Positions 41,744 to 52,559 of a stretch of 64,000 nucleotides of DNA are shown in pieces (position 1 is the stretch's first letter; each line of letters starts with the position of its first letter). The notes under the pieces are model-generated. The model was not told where the DNA came from, searched no databases, and saw nothing but the letters and a program-made list of their open reading frames with translations. The translations under genes and the position numbers were made by a program. Origin of the DNA: Macromonas nakdongensis (GTDB taxonomy: Bacteria; Pseudomonadota; Gammaproteobacteria; Burkholderiales; Burkholderiaceae_C); the NCBI RefSeq assembly GCF_002837145.1, contig NZ_NWMV01000017.1:34473-98472 (forward strand), read 5' to 3'.

Positions 41744-41768
41744 GGGGCGGCCTGCGGCAGGCCGCCCC
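41744..41768 (+). other. Intercistronic hairpin between gltB and gltD
   Basis: GGGGCGGCCTG (41744-41754) and CAGGCCGCCCC (41758-41768) form a perfect 11-base-pair stem with a CGG loop. No T tract follows. It may stabilise the gltB mRNA 3' end or set the GltB:GltD ratio. Confidence 0.6.
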
Positions 41769-41783
41769 GCAAAGGAATCGATC

Positions 41784-43265
41784 ATGGGAAAAGTCACCGG
41801 CTTCATGGAGTATGAGCGCATCGAGGAAGGCTACAAGCCCGTTCCCGAGCGCCTGAAGCACTACAAGGAATTTGTCGTCACCCTGGACGACGCACAGGCC
41901 AAGGTGCAGGGCGCGCGCTGCATGGACTGCGGCACGCCGTTCTGCAACAACGGCTGCCCGGTCAACAACATCATTCCGGATTTCAACGATCTGGTCTACC
42001 ACGGCGACTGGAAGAACGCCATCACCGTGCTGCACAGCACCAACAACTTCCCCGAGTTCACCGGCCGCATCTGCCCCGCACCGTGCGAAGCCGCCTGCGT
42101 GATCAACGTCAACGGCGACGCCGTCGGCATCAAGTCGATCGAACACGCGATCATCGACAAAGCCTGGGAAAACGGCTGGGTGCAACCCCAGCCGGCCAAG
42201 GTCAAGACCGGCAAGAAAGTGGCCGTGGTGGGCTCCGGCCCGGCCGGTCTGGCCGCCGCCCAGCAGTTGGCCCGCGCCGGCCACGACGTGACCCTGTTCG
42301 AGAAGAACAGCCGCATCGGTGGCCTGCTGCGCTACGGCATCCCCGACTTCAAGTTCGAGAAGTCGCACATCGACCGCCGCGTGGCCCAGATGGAAGCCGA
42401 AGGCGTGGTGTTCAAAACCTCGACCCTGATCGGCACCCTGCCCGAGGGCAGCAAGGTCACCAACGACGCGAAGACCACCATAAGCGCCGAGCAGCTGAAG
42501 AAGGACTTCGACGCGGTGCTGCTGACCGGCGGTTCCGAGCAAAGCCGCGACCTGCCGGTGCCCGGCCGCGACCTGGACGGCATCCACTTCGCGATGGAGT
42601 TCCTGCCGCAGCAGAACAAGGTCAACGCCGGCGACAAGCTCAAGGGCCAGCTGCGCGCCGATGGCAAGCACGTCATCGTGATCGGTGGCGGCGACACCGG
42701 CTCCGATTGCGTCGGCACCAGCACCCGCCATGGCGCCATCAGCGTGACCCAGTTCGAAGTGATGCCGCAGCCGCCCGAGCAGGAGAACAAGCCGCTGGTG
42801 TGGCCGTACTGGCCGCTGAAGCTGCGCACCAGCTCCAGCCACGACGAAAGTGCCGAAAAAGGCATTTTGGCGCGCGAGTTCGCCATCTCCACCAAGGAAT
42901 TCATCGGCAAGAACGGCAAGCTGACCGGCCTGAAGACCGTGGGCGTCGAGATGAAGGACGGCAAGCTGGTCGAGATCGCCGGCACCGAGAAGGAATACAA
43001 GGCCGACCTGGTGCTGCTGGCCATGGGCTTCGTGAACCCGGTGGCGACCGTGCTCGACGCCTTCGGCGTGGACAAGGACGCCCGCGGCAACGCCAAGGCC
43101 AGTGACGCCTTCACCGGCGGCTACGCCACCAGCGTGGACAAGGTCTTCGCCGCCGGCGACATGCGCCGGGGCCAGTCGCTGGTGGTCTGGGCGATCCGCG
43201 AAGGCCGCCAGGCCGCGCGCGCGGTGGACGAGTTCCTGATGGGGGCGTCCGACCTACCGCGCTGA
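41784..43265 (+). CDS. gltD: Glutamate synthase small subunit
   Basis: NADPH-oxidising subunit that feeds electrons to GltB. It has 493 residues. The N-terminal Cys clusters for 4Fe-4S centres lie in [19 protein letters not shown] and [12 protein letters not shown]. The FAD motif is [12 protein letters not shown], the NADPH motif [11 protein letters not shown], and a C-terminal FAD block [18 protein letters not shown] 41784 follows AAAGGAA; the open frame upstream is non-coding leader. Confidence 0.96.
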   Translation: MGKVTGFMEYERIEEGYKPVPERLKHYKEFVVTLDDAQAKVQGARCMDCGTPFCNNGCPVNNIIPDFNDLVYHGDWKNAITVLHSTNNFPEFTGRICPAPCEAACVINVNGDAVGIKSIEHAIIDKAWENGWVQPQPAKVKTGKKVAVVGSGPAGLAAAQQLARAGHDVTLFEKNSRIGGLLRYGIPDFKFEKSHIDRRVAQMEAEGVVFKTSTLIGTLPEGSKVTNDAKTTISAEQLKKDFDAVLLTGGSEQSRDLPVPGRDLDGIHFAMEFLPQQNKVNAGDKLKGQLRADGKHVIVIGGGDTGSDCVGTSTRHGAISVTQFEVMPQPPEQENKPLVWPYWPLKLRTSSSHDESAEKGILAREFAISTKEFIGKNGKLTGLKTVGVEMKDGKLVEIAGTEKEYKADLVLLAMGFVNPVATVLDAFGVDKDARGNAKASDAFTGGYATSVDKVFAAGDMRRGQSLVVWAIREGRQAARAVDEFLMGASDLPR

Positions 43266-43272
43266 GCGCCCT

Positions 43273-43289
43273 GGGGAATCCCCTATGAT
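43273..43289 (+). promoter_or_regulatory. Candidate -10 and palindrome upstream of mlaF
   Basis: GGGGAATCCCC (43273-43283) is a short palindrome directly followed by TATGAT (43284-43289), a good -10 hexamer; no strong -35 is visible. A transcript starting about 43297 would begin inside the terminator stem and so escape it. Confidence 0.4.
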
Positions 43290-43292
43290 ACG

Positions 43293-43319
43293 AAGGCCGG
43301 TTCGCCGGCCTTTCTTTTT
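43293..43319 (+). terminator. Rho-independent terminator after gltD
   Basis: AAGGCCGG (43293-43300) pairs with CCGGCCTT (43305-43312) around a stable TTCG tetraloop, and TTTCTTTTT-type T run follows. It ends 8 bases before the mlaF ATG and should block read-through from gltBD. Confidence 0.9.
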
Positions 43320-43327
43320 GAACCCGC

Positions 43328-44137
43328 ATGTCCACCACCGCCCTCGTCCAATTGCGCGATCTCACCTTCGGGTACGGAGATCGCTTGATCCTGGACCGGC
43401 TCAGCCTGGACATCCCCCGTGGCAAGGTCACGGCCCTCATGGGCGCGTCGGGCGGGGGCAAAACCACCGTGCTGCGCCTGATCGGCGGGCAATACCGGGC
43501 CCAGTCGGGCAGCCTGCGCTTCGACGGGCAGGAGGTGTCGTCCATGGACACCGCTGGCCTGTACCGCATGCGCCGGCGCATGGGCATGCTGTTCCAGTTC
43601 GGGGCCCTGTTCACCGACCTGAGCGTGTTCGACAACGTCGCTTTTCCGCTGCGCGAGCACGCCGGCCTGCCGGAAGAACTGGTGCGTGACATCGTCTTGA
43701 TGAAGCTGGACGCGGTGGGCCTGCGCGGCGCGCGCGACCTGATGCCGTCGGAAATTTCCGGGGGCATGGGCCGGCGCGTGGCCCTGGCCCGCGCGATCGC
43801 GCTGGACCCGGAGCTGGTCATGTACGACGAACCCTTCGCCGGTCTGGACCCGATTTCCCTGGGCACGGCGGCGCGCTTGATCCGCCAGTTGAACGACGCC
43901 ATGGGCCTGACCAGCATCCTGGTGTCGCACGACCTGGACGAGACCTTCCAGATCGCCGACCACGTGATAGTGCTCGCCAACGGGCGCGTGGCCGCCCAGG
44001 GCACGCCCGAGGAGGTGCGCCTGAGCACCGACCCCCTGATCCACCAGTTCGTGCACGCCGAGCCCGAGGGGCCGGTGCACTTCCACTATCCGGCCGCCAG
44101 CGCCGCCGACGATTTCGGCCCTGGGAGGCGCGCATGA
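43328..44137 (+). CDS. mlaF: Phospholipid transport ABC ATPase MlaF
   Basis: Cytoplasmic ATPase of the Mla complex that keeps outer-membrane lipid asymmetry. It has 269 residues with Walker [10 protein letters not shown] (39-47), Q-loop in [13 protein letters not shown], signature [14 protein letters not shown] and Walker [15 protein letters not shown]. Overlaps mlaE by 4 bases. First gene of mlaFEDACB, with a terminator and possible promoter directly upstream. Confidence 0.95.
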   Translation: MSTTALVQLRDLTFGYGDRLILDRLSLDIPRGKVTALMGASGGGKTTVLRLIGGQYRAQSGSLRFDGQEVSSMDTAGLYRMRRRMGMLFQFGALFTDLSVFDNVAFPLREHAGLPEELVRDIVLMKLDAVGLRGARDLMPSEISGGMGRRVALARAIALDPELVMYDEPFAGLDPISLGTAARLIRQLNDAMGLTSILVSHDLDETFQIADHVIVLANGRVAAQGTPEEVRLSTDPLIHQFVHAEPEGPVHFHYPAASAADDFGPGRRA

Positions 44138-44916
44138 GCCGTTCCGGTTTGGTGGCCATCGGCTACGCGGTGCGGCTGAAACTGGCCGACATCGGTTACG
44201 CCACGCGCCTGATGTGGCGCTTGTGGTGGTGCCTGGGCACGGTGTTGCGCCGCTTCGGCCTGGTGCGCGAGCAGGTCCACTTCCTGGGCAATTACTCGCT
44301 GGCCATCATCGGCGTGTCGGGACTGTTCGTCGGCTTCGTGCTGGCCTTGCAGGGTTATTACACCTTGCAGCGCTTCGGTTCGACCGAAGCCCTGGGCCTG
44401 CTGGTGGCCCTGAGCCTGGTGCGTGAACTGGGGCCCGTCATCGCGGCCCTGCTGTTCGCCGGGCGCGCCGGCACCTCGCTCACCGCCGAAATCGGTCTGA
44501 TGAAGGCCGGCGAGCAGATCAGCGCCATGGAGATGATGGCGGTGGACCCGATCGCGCGCATCCTGGCGCCGCGTTTCTGGGCCGGCATCGTGGCGCTGCC
44601 GGTGCTGACCGCGGTGTTCAGTGCCGTGGGCATCGTCGGCGGCTGGCTGGTGAGCGTGCCCATGCTGGGCGTGGACGGCGGCTCCTTCTGGAGCCAGATG
44701 CAGGCCGGCGTGGACGTCTGGAGCGACGTGGGCAACAGCGCGGTGAAAAGCCTGGTGTTCGGCGTGGCCGTGACCTTCATCGCCTTGTTGCAGGGCTACG
44801 TGGCCCAGGCCACGCCCGAGGGTGTGTCGCGCGCGACCACGCGCACGGTGGTGATGGCTTCTTTGACGGTGCTGGGCCTGGACTTCGTCCTGACCGCGCT
44901 GATGTTCGGCATTTGA
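44134..44916 (+). CDS. mlaE: Phospholipid transport permease MlaE
   Basis: Inner-membrane permease of the Mla complex, 260 residues with about five to six hydrophobic segments. Family blocks include [40 protein letters not shown] (seen across residues about 92-131) and [14 protein letters not shown]. Starts in the mlaF stop (ATGA) and is followed 16 bases later by mlaD. Confidence 0.95.
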   Translation: MSRSGLVAIGYAVRLKLADIGYATRLMWRLWWCLGTVLRRFGLVREQVHFLGNYSLAIIGVSGLFVGFVLALQGYYTLQRFGSTEALGLLVALSLVRELGPVIAALLFAGRAGTSLTAEIGLMKAGEQISAMEMMAVDPIARILAPRFWAGIVALPVLTAVFSAVGIVGGWLVSVPMLGVDGGSFWSQMQAGVDVWSDVGNSAVKSLVFGVAVTFIALLQGYVAQATPEGVSRATTRTVVMASLTVLGLDFVLTALMFGI

Positions 44917-44932
44917 ATGGAGGAGGGTGTGC

Positions 44933-45424
44933 ATGCAACGCTCCGCTAAAGACCTGTGGGTGGGTTTGTTTGTGCTGCTGGGCGCGCTGGCCCTGTTGTT
45001 CCTGTCGCTGCAGGCGGCCAACCTGCTCAACCTGAGTTTCGAGTCCAGCTACCGGGTGACCGCGCGCTTCGACAACATCGGCGGCCTCAAACCCAAGTCG
45101 GCGGTGCGCAGCGCCGGCGTGGTGGTGGGGCGGGTCGAGTCCATCGCCTTCAACGACCAGACCTTTCAGGCCGACGTGGTCATGGCGCTGGAATCGCGCT
45201 ATGGTTTCCCCAAGGACAGTTCGCTGAAAATCCTCACCAGCGGCCTGCTGGGCGAGCAGTACGTGGGCATCGAGGCCGGCGGCGCGGACGGCAACTGGGC
45301 GGCGGGTGACGTGATCACCCAGACCCAGTCGGCCGTGGTGCTGGAAAATCTGATCGGTCAGTTTTTGTTCAACAAGGCCGAAGAGGCCGGTGCGCCGGCG
45401 GCATCGGCCCCGGCGGGCCAGTGA
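44933..45424 (+). CDS. mlaD: Phospholipid transport substrate-binding protein MlaD
   Basis: Membrane-anchored MCE-domain protein that forms the periplasmic hexameric channel on MlaFEB. It has 163 residues: one N-terminal membrane helix (about 8-28), then the MCE domain with FDNIGGLKPKSAVRSAGVVVGRV and TSGLLGEQYVGIEAGG. The ATG at 44933 follows AGGAGGGT; an in-frame GTG lies two codons earlier. Confidence 0.95.
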   Translation: MQRSAKDLWVGLFVLLGALALLFLSLQAANLLNLSFESSYRVTARFDNIGGLKPKSAVRSAGVVVGRVESIAFNDQTFQADVVMALESRYGFPKDSSLKILTSGLLGEQYVGIEAGGADGNWAAGDVITQTQSAVVLENLIGQFLFNKAEEAGAPAASAPAGQ

Positions 45425-45453
45425 GCGGCGTGCCGCCATCGGAGGGAGTTTGC

Positions 45454-46176
45454 ATGAACCAACACACACCACGTTCCTGGCTTGGGGTCTTGTGCCTGTG
45501 CCTCGGCCTGCTGGCCGGTTGCGCCACCGGGCCCAACGCCCACCCGCAAGACCCGCTGGAGCCGTTCAACCGCGGCGTGTCCGAATTCAACGAAGGGCTG
45601 GACAAGGCGGTGCTCAAGCCCGTGGCCACCGCTTACCAGGAGGTGGCGCCCAGCCCGGTGCGCACCGGGGTGCACAACTTCTTCAACAACCTGCGCGACG
45701 TCTGGTCCTTCGTCAACGCGCTGTTGCAGGCGCGTCCGGCGGAGGCGGCCGAGAACTTCATGCGCTTCAACGTCAACACCTTCCTTGGCTTGGGTGGTGT
45801 GTTCGACATCGCCAGCGAAATGGGCATCCCGCGCACCACGCTGGATTTTGGCCACACCCTGGGCCGCTGGGGCGTTCCCTCGGGCCCCTACCTGGTGTTG
45901 CCGGTGTTCGGTCCGTCTTCAGTGCGTGACACCGCCGGCCTGGTGGTGGACCAGCAGGGCGATGTGCTGACCCAGGGCGTGGACCACGTGCCCACCCGCA
46001 ACAGCGCCATCGGCCTGCGCGTGACCGACACCCGCGCCAACCTGCTGCGCGCCGGCGAACTGCTCGATGAAGTCGCGCTGGACAAATACAGTTTCACTCG
46101 CGATGCCTACCTGCAACGGCGCGAATCACAGATCCGCGGCAACGGTGCCCAGCCCGAAGAACGTTACGACGAATGA
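45454..46176 (+). CDS. mlaA: Outer-membrane lipoprotein MlaA (VacJ)
   Basis: Outer-membrane lipoprotein that extracts misplaced phospholipids and hands them to MlaC. It has 240 residues with lipobox LAGC (Cys23). Hallmarks are DPLEPFNRGVSEFNE, FFNNLRDVWSFVNALLQ, RFNVNTFLGLGGVFDIA and FGHTLGRWGVPSGPYLVLP. ATG 45454 follows GGAGGGAG. In E. coli this gene is elsewhere; its place between mlaD and mlaC is the usual arrangement in betaproteobacteria. Confidence 0.95.
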   Translation: MNQHTPRSWLGVLCLCLGLLAGCATGPNAHPQDPLEPFNRGVSEFNEGLDKAVLKPVATAYQEVAPSPVRTGVHNFFNNLRDVWSFVNALLQARPAEAAENFMRFNVNTFLGLGGVFDIASEMGIPRTTLDFGHTLGRWGVPSGPYLVLPVFGPSSVRDTAGLVVDQQGDVLTQGVDHVPTRNSAIGLRVTDTRANLLRAGELLDEVALDKYSFTRDAYLQRRESQIRGNGAQPEERYDE

Positions 46177-46280
46177 AACCCCGGTGACCGGGTGTAACGG
46201 TGCGGAACCCCCGTGCCACACCGGGTCCCAAGCAGGGACGCCAGCCCACCGCTAGCCGCCCTTTTGAAGGAAAACCAACC
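46177..46280 (+). other. Intergenic stem-loops between mlaA and mlaC, with a repeated 17-mer
   Basis: This 104-base gap holds several short stems: CCCGG/CCGGG around 46180-46192, GGTGT/ACACC flanking the centre, and GTCCC/GGGAC near 46225-46239. At 46202-46218 it contains the same 17 bases as the right arm of the palindrome after ccsB (20707-20723). There is no T tract, so it is more likely an mRNA processing or stability element than a terminator. Confidence 0.5.
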
Positions 46281-46937
46281 ATGACGACCCCCACCCAGAA
46301 TGCCTTGACCGACCGCCGCCAGTGGCTGGCGCTGGCCGCGGCCGCTTCGGTCGGTCTGGCCTGGCCGCTCGGGGCCTTGGCCGTCGAGGCCCAGGAGGCC
46401 CCCGATGCGCTGATCCAGCGCGTGGCCGGCGAGGTGTTTGCCGCGGTCAAGGCCGATGCGGCCATCCAGGCCGGGGACATCAACCGGGTCGCCCAGTTGG
46501 TCGATGCCAAGCTCATGCCCCACCTGAGCTTCACCCGCATGACCTCGTCGGCCGTGGGCCGTTCCTGGCGCCAGGCCACACCCGAACAGCGCCAGCGCCT
46601 GCAGGCCGAATTCAAGACCCTGCTGGTGCGCACCTACTCCGGCGCCCTGGGCCAGGTCAAGGACCAGACCCTGGTGCTGCGCCCCTCGCGCTTCACCCCG
46701 GCCGACACCGAAGTGGTGGTGCGTTCCGAAGTGCGTGGCCGCGGCGATCCGATCCAGCTCGACTACCGGCTGGAAAAAACCGCCACGGGCTGGAAGGTGT
46801 ACGACATCAACGTCCTTGGGGTCTGGCTGGTGGACACCTACCGCGGCCAGTTCGCCCAGGAAATCCAGGCGCGGGGCATCGATGGCCTGATTGCCGCCCT
46901 GAGCGAACGCAACCGCGGCAACGCGGCCAAGTCCTGA
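46281..46937 (+). CDS. mlaC: Periplasmic phospholipid-binding protein MlaC
   Basis: Soluble shuttle carrying phospholipid between MlaA and MlaFEDB. It has 218 residues. The N-terminal signal TDRRQWLALAAAASVGL contains an RR pair resembling a twin-arginine motif (RRQWL), followed by a cleavage region near ALAVEA. The mature part shows KLMPHLSFTRMT, FKTLLVRTYSGAL and the end GWKVYDINVLGVWLVDTYR, typical of MlaC/Ttg2D. ATG 46281 follows GAAGGAAAA. Confidence 0.94.
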   Translation: MTTPTQNALTDRRQWLALAAAASVGLAWPLGALAVEAQEAPDALIQRVAGEVFAAVKADAAIQAGDINRVAQLVDAKLMPHLSFTRMTSSAVGRSWRQATPEQRQRLQAEFKTLLVRTYSGALGQVKDQTLVLRPSRFTPADTEVVVRSEVRGRGDPIQLDYRLEKTATGWKVYDINVLGVWLVDTYRGQFAQEIQARGIDGLIAALSERNRGNAAKS

Positions 46938-46950
46938 GCCTGTGCCGAGC

Positions 46951-47232
46951 ATGCCGCTGCCGCCCTTGCCGCCGCGCCTGACCCATGCCGAGGCCTCTGC
47001 CTACCTGGACCGCTGTGTCGCCGCGGCCCGCGCTGGCGGCATGTCCACCGGCGTGGCGTGGCAGCTCGACGCGAGTGCCTTGGCCGACTTCGATTCGTCC
47101 GCCCTGGCCGTGCTGCTGGCCCTGCGCCGCCGGGCGCTGGCCGCGGGGGGCCACCTGCAGGTGCTGGGTCTGTCGGCCCGTTTGCGCGACCTGGCGGCCC
47201 TGTACGGTGTGAGCGAATTGCTGCCCGCGTAA
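46951..47232 (+). CDS. mlaB: STAS-domain protein MlaB
   Basis: Small cytoplasmic STAS protein that binds MlaF and stabilises the transporter. It has 93 residues; the key loop is DFDSSALAVLLALRRRA, with Ser at the position of the regulatory Thr/Ser. The ATG at 46951 is chosen; an in-frame GTG at 46942 is also possible. Last gene of the mla operon. Confidence 0.87.
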   Translation: MPLPPLPPRLTHAEASAYLDRCVAAARAGGMSTGVAWQLDASALADFDSSALAVLLALRRRALAAGGHLQVLGLSARLRDLAALYGVSELLPA

Positions 47233-47244
47233 AATGCTGGGCCC

Positions 47245-48168
47245 ATGTCCGCCGTCTCTTTCCAAAGCGTTTCCAAACATTACCCCACCCCCCGAGGCGA
47301 GCTGCATGCCCTCAAGGGGGTGAGTTTTGACATCGAGCCCGGTGAGTTCTTTGGCTTGCTGGGTCCCAACGGGGCCGGCAAGACCACCCTCATCAGCATC
47401 CTGGCCGGCCTGACCCGCGCCAGCGGCGGCCGGGTGACGGTGCACGGTGCCGATGTGCAGGCCGATTACGCCCAGGCCCGCCGCCAACTGGGCGTGGTGC
47501 CACAGGAGCTGGTGTTCGACCCCTTCTTTACCGTGCGCGAGGCGCTGCGCTTCCAGTCCGGCTACTTCGGCATCCGCGACAACGCCGCCTGGATCGACGA
47601 ACTGCTCGAAGGCCTGGGCCTGGCCGACAAGGCCGCTGCCAACATGCGGCAGCTCTCGGGCGGCATGAAGCGCCGGGTGCTGGTGGCGCAGGCGCTGGTG
47701 CACAAGCCGCCGGTCATCGTGCTCGATGAGCCCACCGCCGGCGTGGACGTGGAACTGCGCCAGACGCTGTGGCAGTTCGTCTCGCGCCTGAACAAGCAGG
47801 GCAGCACCGTGCTGCTCACCACCCACTACCTCGAAGAAGCCGAGGCCCTGTGCGGCCGCATCGCCATGCTCAAGCAAGGCGAGCTGGTGGCGCTGGAAAA
47901 AACCTCCGACCTGCTGCAGCGGGCCTCGGCCAATGTGCTGCGCTTCAAGACCGACCACCCCCTGCCGGCCGATCTGGCGGCGCAGGCGCGCGTGACCGGG
48001 CGCTTTGTGCAACTGCCCGCGCCCGACGCGCTGGCGGTCGAGCGCATCCTGGCGCGGGTGCGCGAAGCCGCCGTGCCGGTGGAGGACATCGAGATCAGCA
48101 AGGCCGACTTGGAAGACGTGTTCCTCGACCTGACCGGCAGCAAACCCGCAGAGGAGGTGGCGCGATGA
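47245..48168 (+). CDS. ABC transporter ATP-binding protein (YadG/NodI-like)
   Basis: ATPase subunit of a two-gene exporter, 307 residues. Walker A is GPNGAGKTT, the signature RQLSGGMKRRVLVAQAL, and Walker B PPVIVLDEPTAGVDVEL, followed by the switch His in LLTTHYLEEAEAL. The C-terminal extension is typical for the YadG/drug-resistance type. A TAAAAT -10-like hexamer overlaps the mlaB stop (47230-47235) and could start this transcript. Overlaps the permease by 4 bases. Substrate unknown. Confidence 0.9.
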   Translation: MSAVSFQSVSKHYPTPRGELHALKGVSFDIEPGEFFGLLGPNGAGKTTLISILAGLTRASGGRVTVHGADVQADYAQARRQLGVVPQELVFDPFFTVREALRFQSGYFGIRDNAAWIDELLEGLGLADKAAANMRQLSGGMKRRVLVAQALVHKPPVIVLDEPTAGVDVELRQTLWQFVSRLNKQGSTVLLTTHYLEEAEALCGRIAMLKQGELVALEKTSDLLQRASANVLRFKTDHPLPADLAAQARVTGRFVQLPAPDALAVERILARVREAAVPVEDIEISKADLEDVFLDLTGSKPAEEVAR

Positions 48169-48920
48169 GCGGCTGGCAGACCCTGTTCCACAAGGAAATC
48201 CTGCGTTTCTGGAAGGTCGGTTTCCAGACCGTGGCCGCGCCGGTGATGACCGCCATCCTCTACCTGATGATCTTCGGCCACGTGCTGGAGGAACACGTCA
48301 AGGTCTACGGCACGGTCAGCTACACCGCCTTCCTGCTGCCCGGCCTGGTGATGATGAGCGTGCTGCAGAACGCCTTTGCCAACAGCTCGTCCAGCCTGAT
48401 CCAGAGCAAGGTCATGGGCAACCTGGTGTTCGTGCTGCTCACCCCGCTGTCGCACCGGGCCTGGTTCGTGGCCTATGTGGGCTCGTCCATCGTGCGTGGC
48501 CTGGTGGTGGGGCTGGGGGTGCTGGCGGTCACCGTCTGGTTCACCGACCTCACCTTCGTGGCACCGGGGTGGATCGCGGTGTTCGCCCTCCTGGGCGCCG
48601 GGTTGCTGGGTTCGCTGGGCGTGATCGCCGGGCTGTGGGCCGAAAAATTCGACCAGATGGCCGCCTTCCAGAACTTCATCATCATGCCGATGACCTTCCT
48701 CAGCGGCGTGTTCTATTCCATCCATTCCCTGCCCAGCTTCTGGCAGCGGGTCAGCCACCTCAACCCCTTCTTCTACATGATCGACGGCTTCCGTTACGGC
48801 TTCTTTGGTCAGGGCGACGTGTCGCCCTGGGTCAGCCTGGCCGTGGTGGGGGCCTCGTTCGCGGGCGTGGCCGGCCTGGCCCTGCACCTGCTGAAAACCG
48901 GCTACAAGATCCGGCACTGA
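48165..48920 (+). CDS. ABC-2 type transporter permease (YadH-like)
   Basis: Inner-membrane partner of the ATPase upstream, 251 residues with about six hydrophobic segments. FLLPGLVMMSVLQNAFANSS and FIIMPMTFLSGVFYSIHSLP are conserved ABC-2 blocks, close to E. coli YadH. Starts in the ATGA overlap with its ATPase gene and is followed one base later by ibaG. Function of the pair is not established. Confidence 0.9.
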   Translation: MSGWQTLFHKEILRFWKVGFQTVAAPVMTAILYLMIFGHVLEEHVKVYGTVSYTAFLLPGLVMMSVLQNAFANSSSSLIQSKVMGNLVFVLLTPLSHRAWFVAYVGSSIVRGLVVGLGVLAVTVWFTDLTFVAPGWIAVFALLGAGLLGSLGVIAGLWAEKFDQMAAFQNFIIMPMTFLSGVFYSIHSLPSFWQRVSHLNPFFYMIDGFRYGFFGQGDVSPWVSLAVVGASFAGVAGLALHLLKTGYKIRH

Positions 48921-48921
48921 C

Positions 48922-49164
48922 ATGACTTCCGACGAACTGCATTCCCTCATCGCCAGCGGCCTGGCCTGCGAGCACCTGGAGGTGTCCGGCGATGGCCGCC
49001 ACTGGGCCGCCGTCATCGTGTCACCGGCGTTCGAGGGCAAGCGCCCGATCCAGCGCCACCAACTGGTCTACGCCACCCTGGGCCAGCGCATCCAGAACGA
49101 CGAGGTCCACGCCCTGTCGATGAAGACCCACACCCCGGCCGAATGGGCCACCTTGAACGGCTGA
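48922..49164 (+). CDS. ibaG: BolA-family protein IbaG
   Basis: An 80-residue BolA-like protein with the helix-turn of FEGKRPIQRHQLVYATLGQRI, including the RHxLV block. BolA proteins bind monothiol glutaredoxins through a shared 2Fe-2S cluster. The position directly before murA and near the mla genes matches E. coli ibaG, which supports IbaG rather than BolA. Confidence 0.9.
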   Translation: MTSDELHSLIASGLACEHLEVSGDGRHWAAVIVSPAFEGKRPIQRHQLVYATLGQRIQNDEVHALSMKTHTPAEWATLNG

Positions 49165-49167
49165 GCC

Positions 49168-50447
<1,280 letters not shown>

Positions 50448-50451
<4 letters not shown>

Positions 50452-51119
50452 GCCAGGCCATGATCACCTTGGCCCTGTCCAAGGGCCGCATTTTCGAAGA
50501 AACCCTGCCCTTGTTGGCGGCCGCCGGCATTGAGGTGCTGGAAGACCCGGAAAAGTCGCGCAAGCTGATTTTGCCCACCAACCGGCCCGACGTGCAGGTG
50601 GTGCTGGTGCGCGCCTCCGACGTGCCCACCTACGTGCAGTACGGCGGCGCCGACATGGGCGTGTGCGGCAAGGACACCCTGCTGGAGCACGAGGCCGAGT
50701 GGGGCGGTGCCGGCAACGTCGGCCTGTACCAGCCGCTGGATTTGAAAATTGCCAAGTGCCGCATGAGCGTGGCCGTGCGGGCCGACTTCGATTACGCCAA
50801 TGCGGTGCGCCAGGGTGCGCGCCTGAAGGTGGCGACCAAGTACGTGGCGATTGCGCGCGACTTCTTCGCCAGCAAGGGCGTGCACGTGGACCTGATCAAG
50901 CTCTATGGCAGCATGGAGCTGGCCCCGCTGACCGGTCTGGCCGACGCCATCGTGGACCTGGTGTCCACCGGCAACACCCTGAAGGCCAACCAGTTGGTGG
51001 AAGTGGAGCGCATCATGGACATTTCCTCGCGCCTGGTGGTGAACCAGTCCGCCTTGAAGGTCAAGCGCGCCGCGATCCGCCCGATCTTGGACGCCTTTGC
51101 CCAGGCCACCGCGGGCTGA
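50448..51119 (+). CDS. hisG: ATP phosphoribosyltransferase, short form (HisG-S)
   Basis: First step of histidine synthesis. The 223-residue protein has the two catalytic domains but lacks the C-terminal regulatory domain, so it is the short form, which needs HisZ as partner; no hisZ is in the window. The PRPP-binding block is [18 protein letters not shown]. Starts inside the murA stop (ATGA), so it is linked to the murA transcript. Confidence 0.95.
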
Positions 51120-51168
51120 GCCCGAAACACCGCCGGCGCTGGGGCCTTGCCCGCTGCGCTAAGCTCAG

Positions 51169-51203
51169 GGCTGCATCCCTTGCGTTGCAGCCTTTTGTCG
51201 TTT
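51169..51203 (+). terminator. Hairpin with T run between hisG and hisD
   Basis: GGCTGCA (51169-51175) pairs with TGCAGCC (51186-51192) across a 10-base loop and is followed by TTTTGTCGTTT. This is a plausible weak terminator or attenuator inside the histidine operon. Confidence 0.5.
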
Positions 51204-51218
51204 GATGGAACCGACCCC

Positions 51219-52529
51219 ATGAAAGCCACCCCGCCCGCGTTGCGCACCACCGACGCCGACTTCGAAGCCCAGTTCCAGGCGCGGCTGCATTGGTCCGCCG
51301 ACACCGACGCGGCCATCGAGCAGCGCGTGGCCGACATCCTGGCCGATGTGCGCACCCGTGGCGACACGGCCGTGCTGGACTACACCCAGCGTTTCGACGG
51401 CCTGAGCGCCAGCGGCATGGCCGAACTGGAGCTGAAGCAGCCCGAGCTGAAAGCCGCCTTCGATGGCCTGCCCGCCGTGCAGCGCGACGCCCTGCAGGCC
51501 GCCGCCGCGCGCGTGCGCCGCTACCACGAGGCGCAAAAGAAGGCCAGCGGCGAAAGCTGGAGCTACCGCGACGAGGACGGCACCTTGCTGGGCCAGAAGG
51601 TCACGCCGCTGGACCGGGTGGGCATTTACGTGCCCGGCGGCAAGGCGGCCTACCCCTCGTCGGTGTTGATGAACGCCATTCCGGCCCACGTGGCCGGGGT
51701 GCAGGACATCATCATGGTGGTACCCACGCCCCGGGGCGAGAAGAACCCGCTGGTGCTGGCCGCCGCCCACGTGGCGGGCGTCAGCCGCGCCTTCACCATC
51801 GGTGGCGCGCAGGCCGTGGCTGCCCTGGCCTACGGCACCGCCACCGTGCCCCCGGTGGACAAGATCACCGGCCCTGGCAACGCCTACGTGGCCAGCGCCA
51901 AGAAGCACGTGTTCGGCACCGTGGGCATCGACATGATCGCCGGCCCGAGCGAAATCCTGGTGCTGGCCGACGGCAGCACCCCCCCGGACTGGGTGGCGAT
52001 GGACCTGTTTTCACAGGCCGAGCACGACGAGCTGGCCCAGAGCATTCTGCTGTGCCCGGACGAGGCGTACATCGCACAGGTGCAGGCGGCCATCGACCGT
52101 TTGTTGCCCACCATGCCACGCGCCGAGATCATCGCCAAAAGCCTGAACGGGCGCGGCGCCATGATCGTGACCCGCAGCATGGAAGAGGCCTGCGCCATCA
52201 GCAACCGGATCGCGCCCGAGCACCTGGAGGTGTCGTCGAACGAACCGCACCGCTGGGAGCCGCTACTCAAGCACGCGGGTGCCATTTTCCTGGGCGCCTA
52301 CACCAGCGAAAGCCTGGGCGACTACTGCGCCGGCCCCAACCACGTGTTGCCCACCAGCGGCACCGCGCGCTTCAGCAGCCCGCTGGGCGTGTACGACTTT
52401 CAAAAGCGCAGCAGCCTGATCGAGGTGAGCGAGCAGGGCGCGCAAACCTTGGGCCAGATCGCCTCGGTGCTGGCGCACGGCGAGGGGCTGCAGGCCCATG
52501 CCCGCGCCGCCGAGTTGCGCCTGCGCTGA
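51219..52529 (+). CDS. hisD: Histidinol dehydrogenase
   Basis: Catalyses the last two oxidations to histidine with NAD and zinc. It has 436 residues. Signatures include [41 protein letters not shown] and the zinc/catalytic region [14 protein letters not shown] with [11 protein letters not shown] 51219 is chosen as the first in-frame start matching family N-termini; the region before it is non-coding. Confidence 0.96.
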   Translation: MKATPPALRTTDADFEAQFQARLHWSADTDAAIEQRVADILADVRTRGDTAVLDYTQRFDGLSASGMAELELKQPELKAAFDGLPAVQRDALQAAAARVRRYHEAQKKASGESWSYRDEDGTLLGQKVTPLDRVGIYVPGGKAAYPSSVLMNAIPAHVAGVQDIIMVVPTPRGEKNPLVLAAAHVAGVSRAFTIGGAQAVAALAYGTATVPPVDKITGPGNAYVASAKKHVFGTVGIDMIAGPSEILVLADGSTPPDWVAMDLFSQAEHDELAQSILLCPDEAYIAQVQAAIDRLLPTMPRAEIIAKSLNGRGAMIVTRSMEEACAISNRIAPEHLEVSSNEPHRWEPLLKHAGAIFLGAYTSESLGDYCAGPNHVLPTSGTARFSSPLGVYDFQKRSSLIEVSEQGAQTLGQIASVLAHGEGLQAHARAAELRLR

Positions 52530-52559
52530 TCCCCTTTTTTCCCACCACGGAGCACGCAC

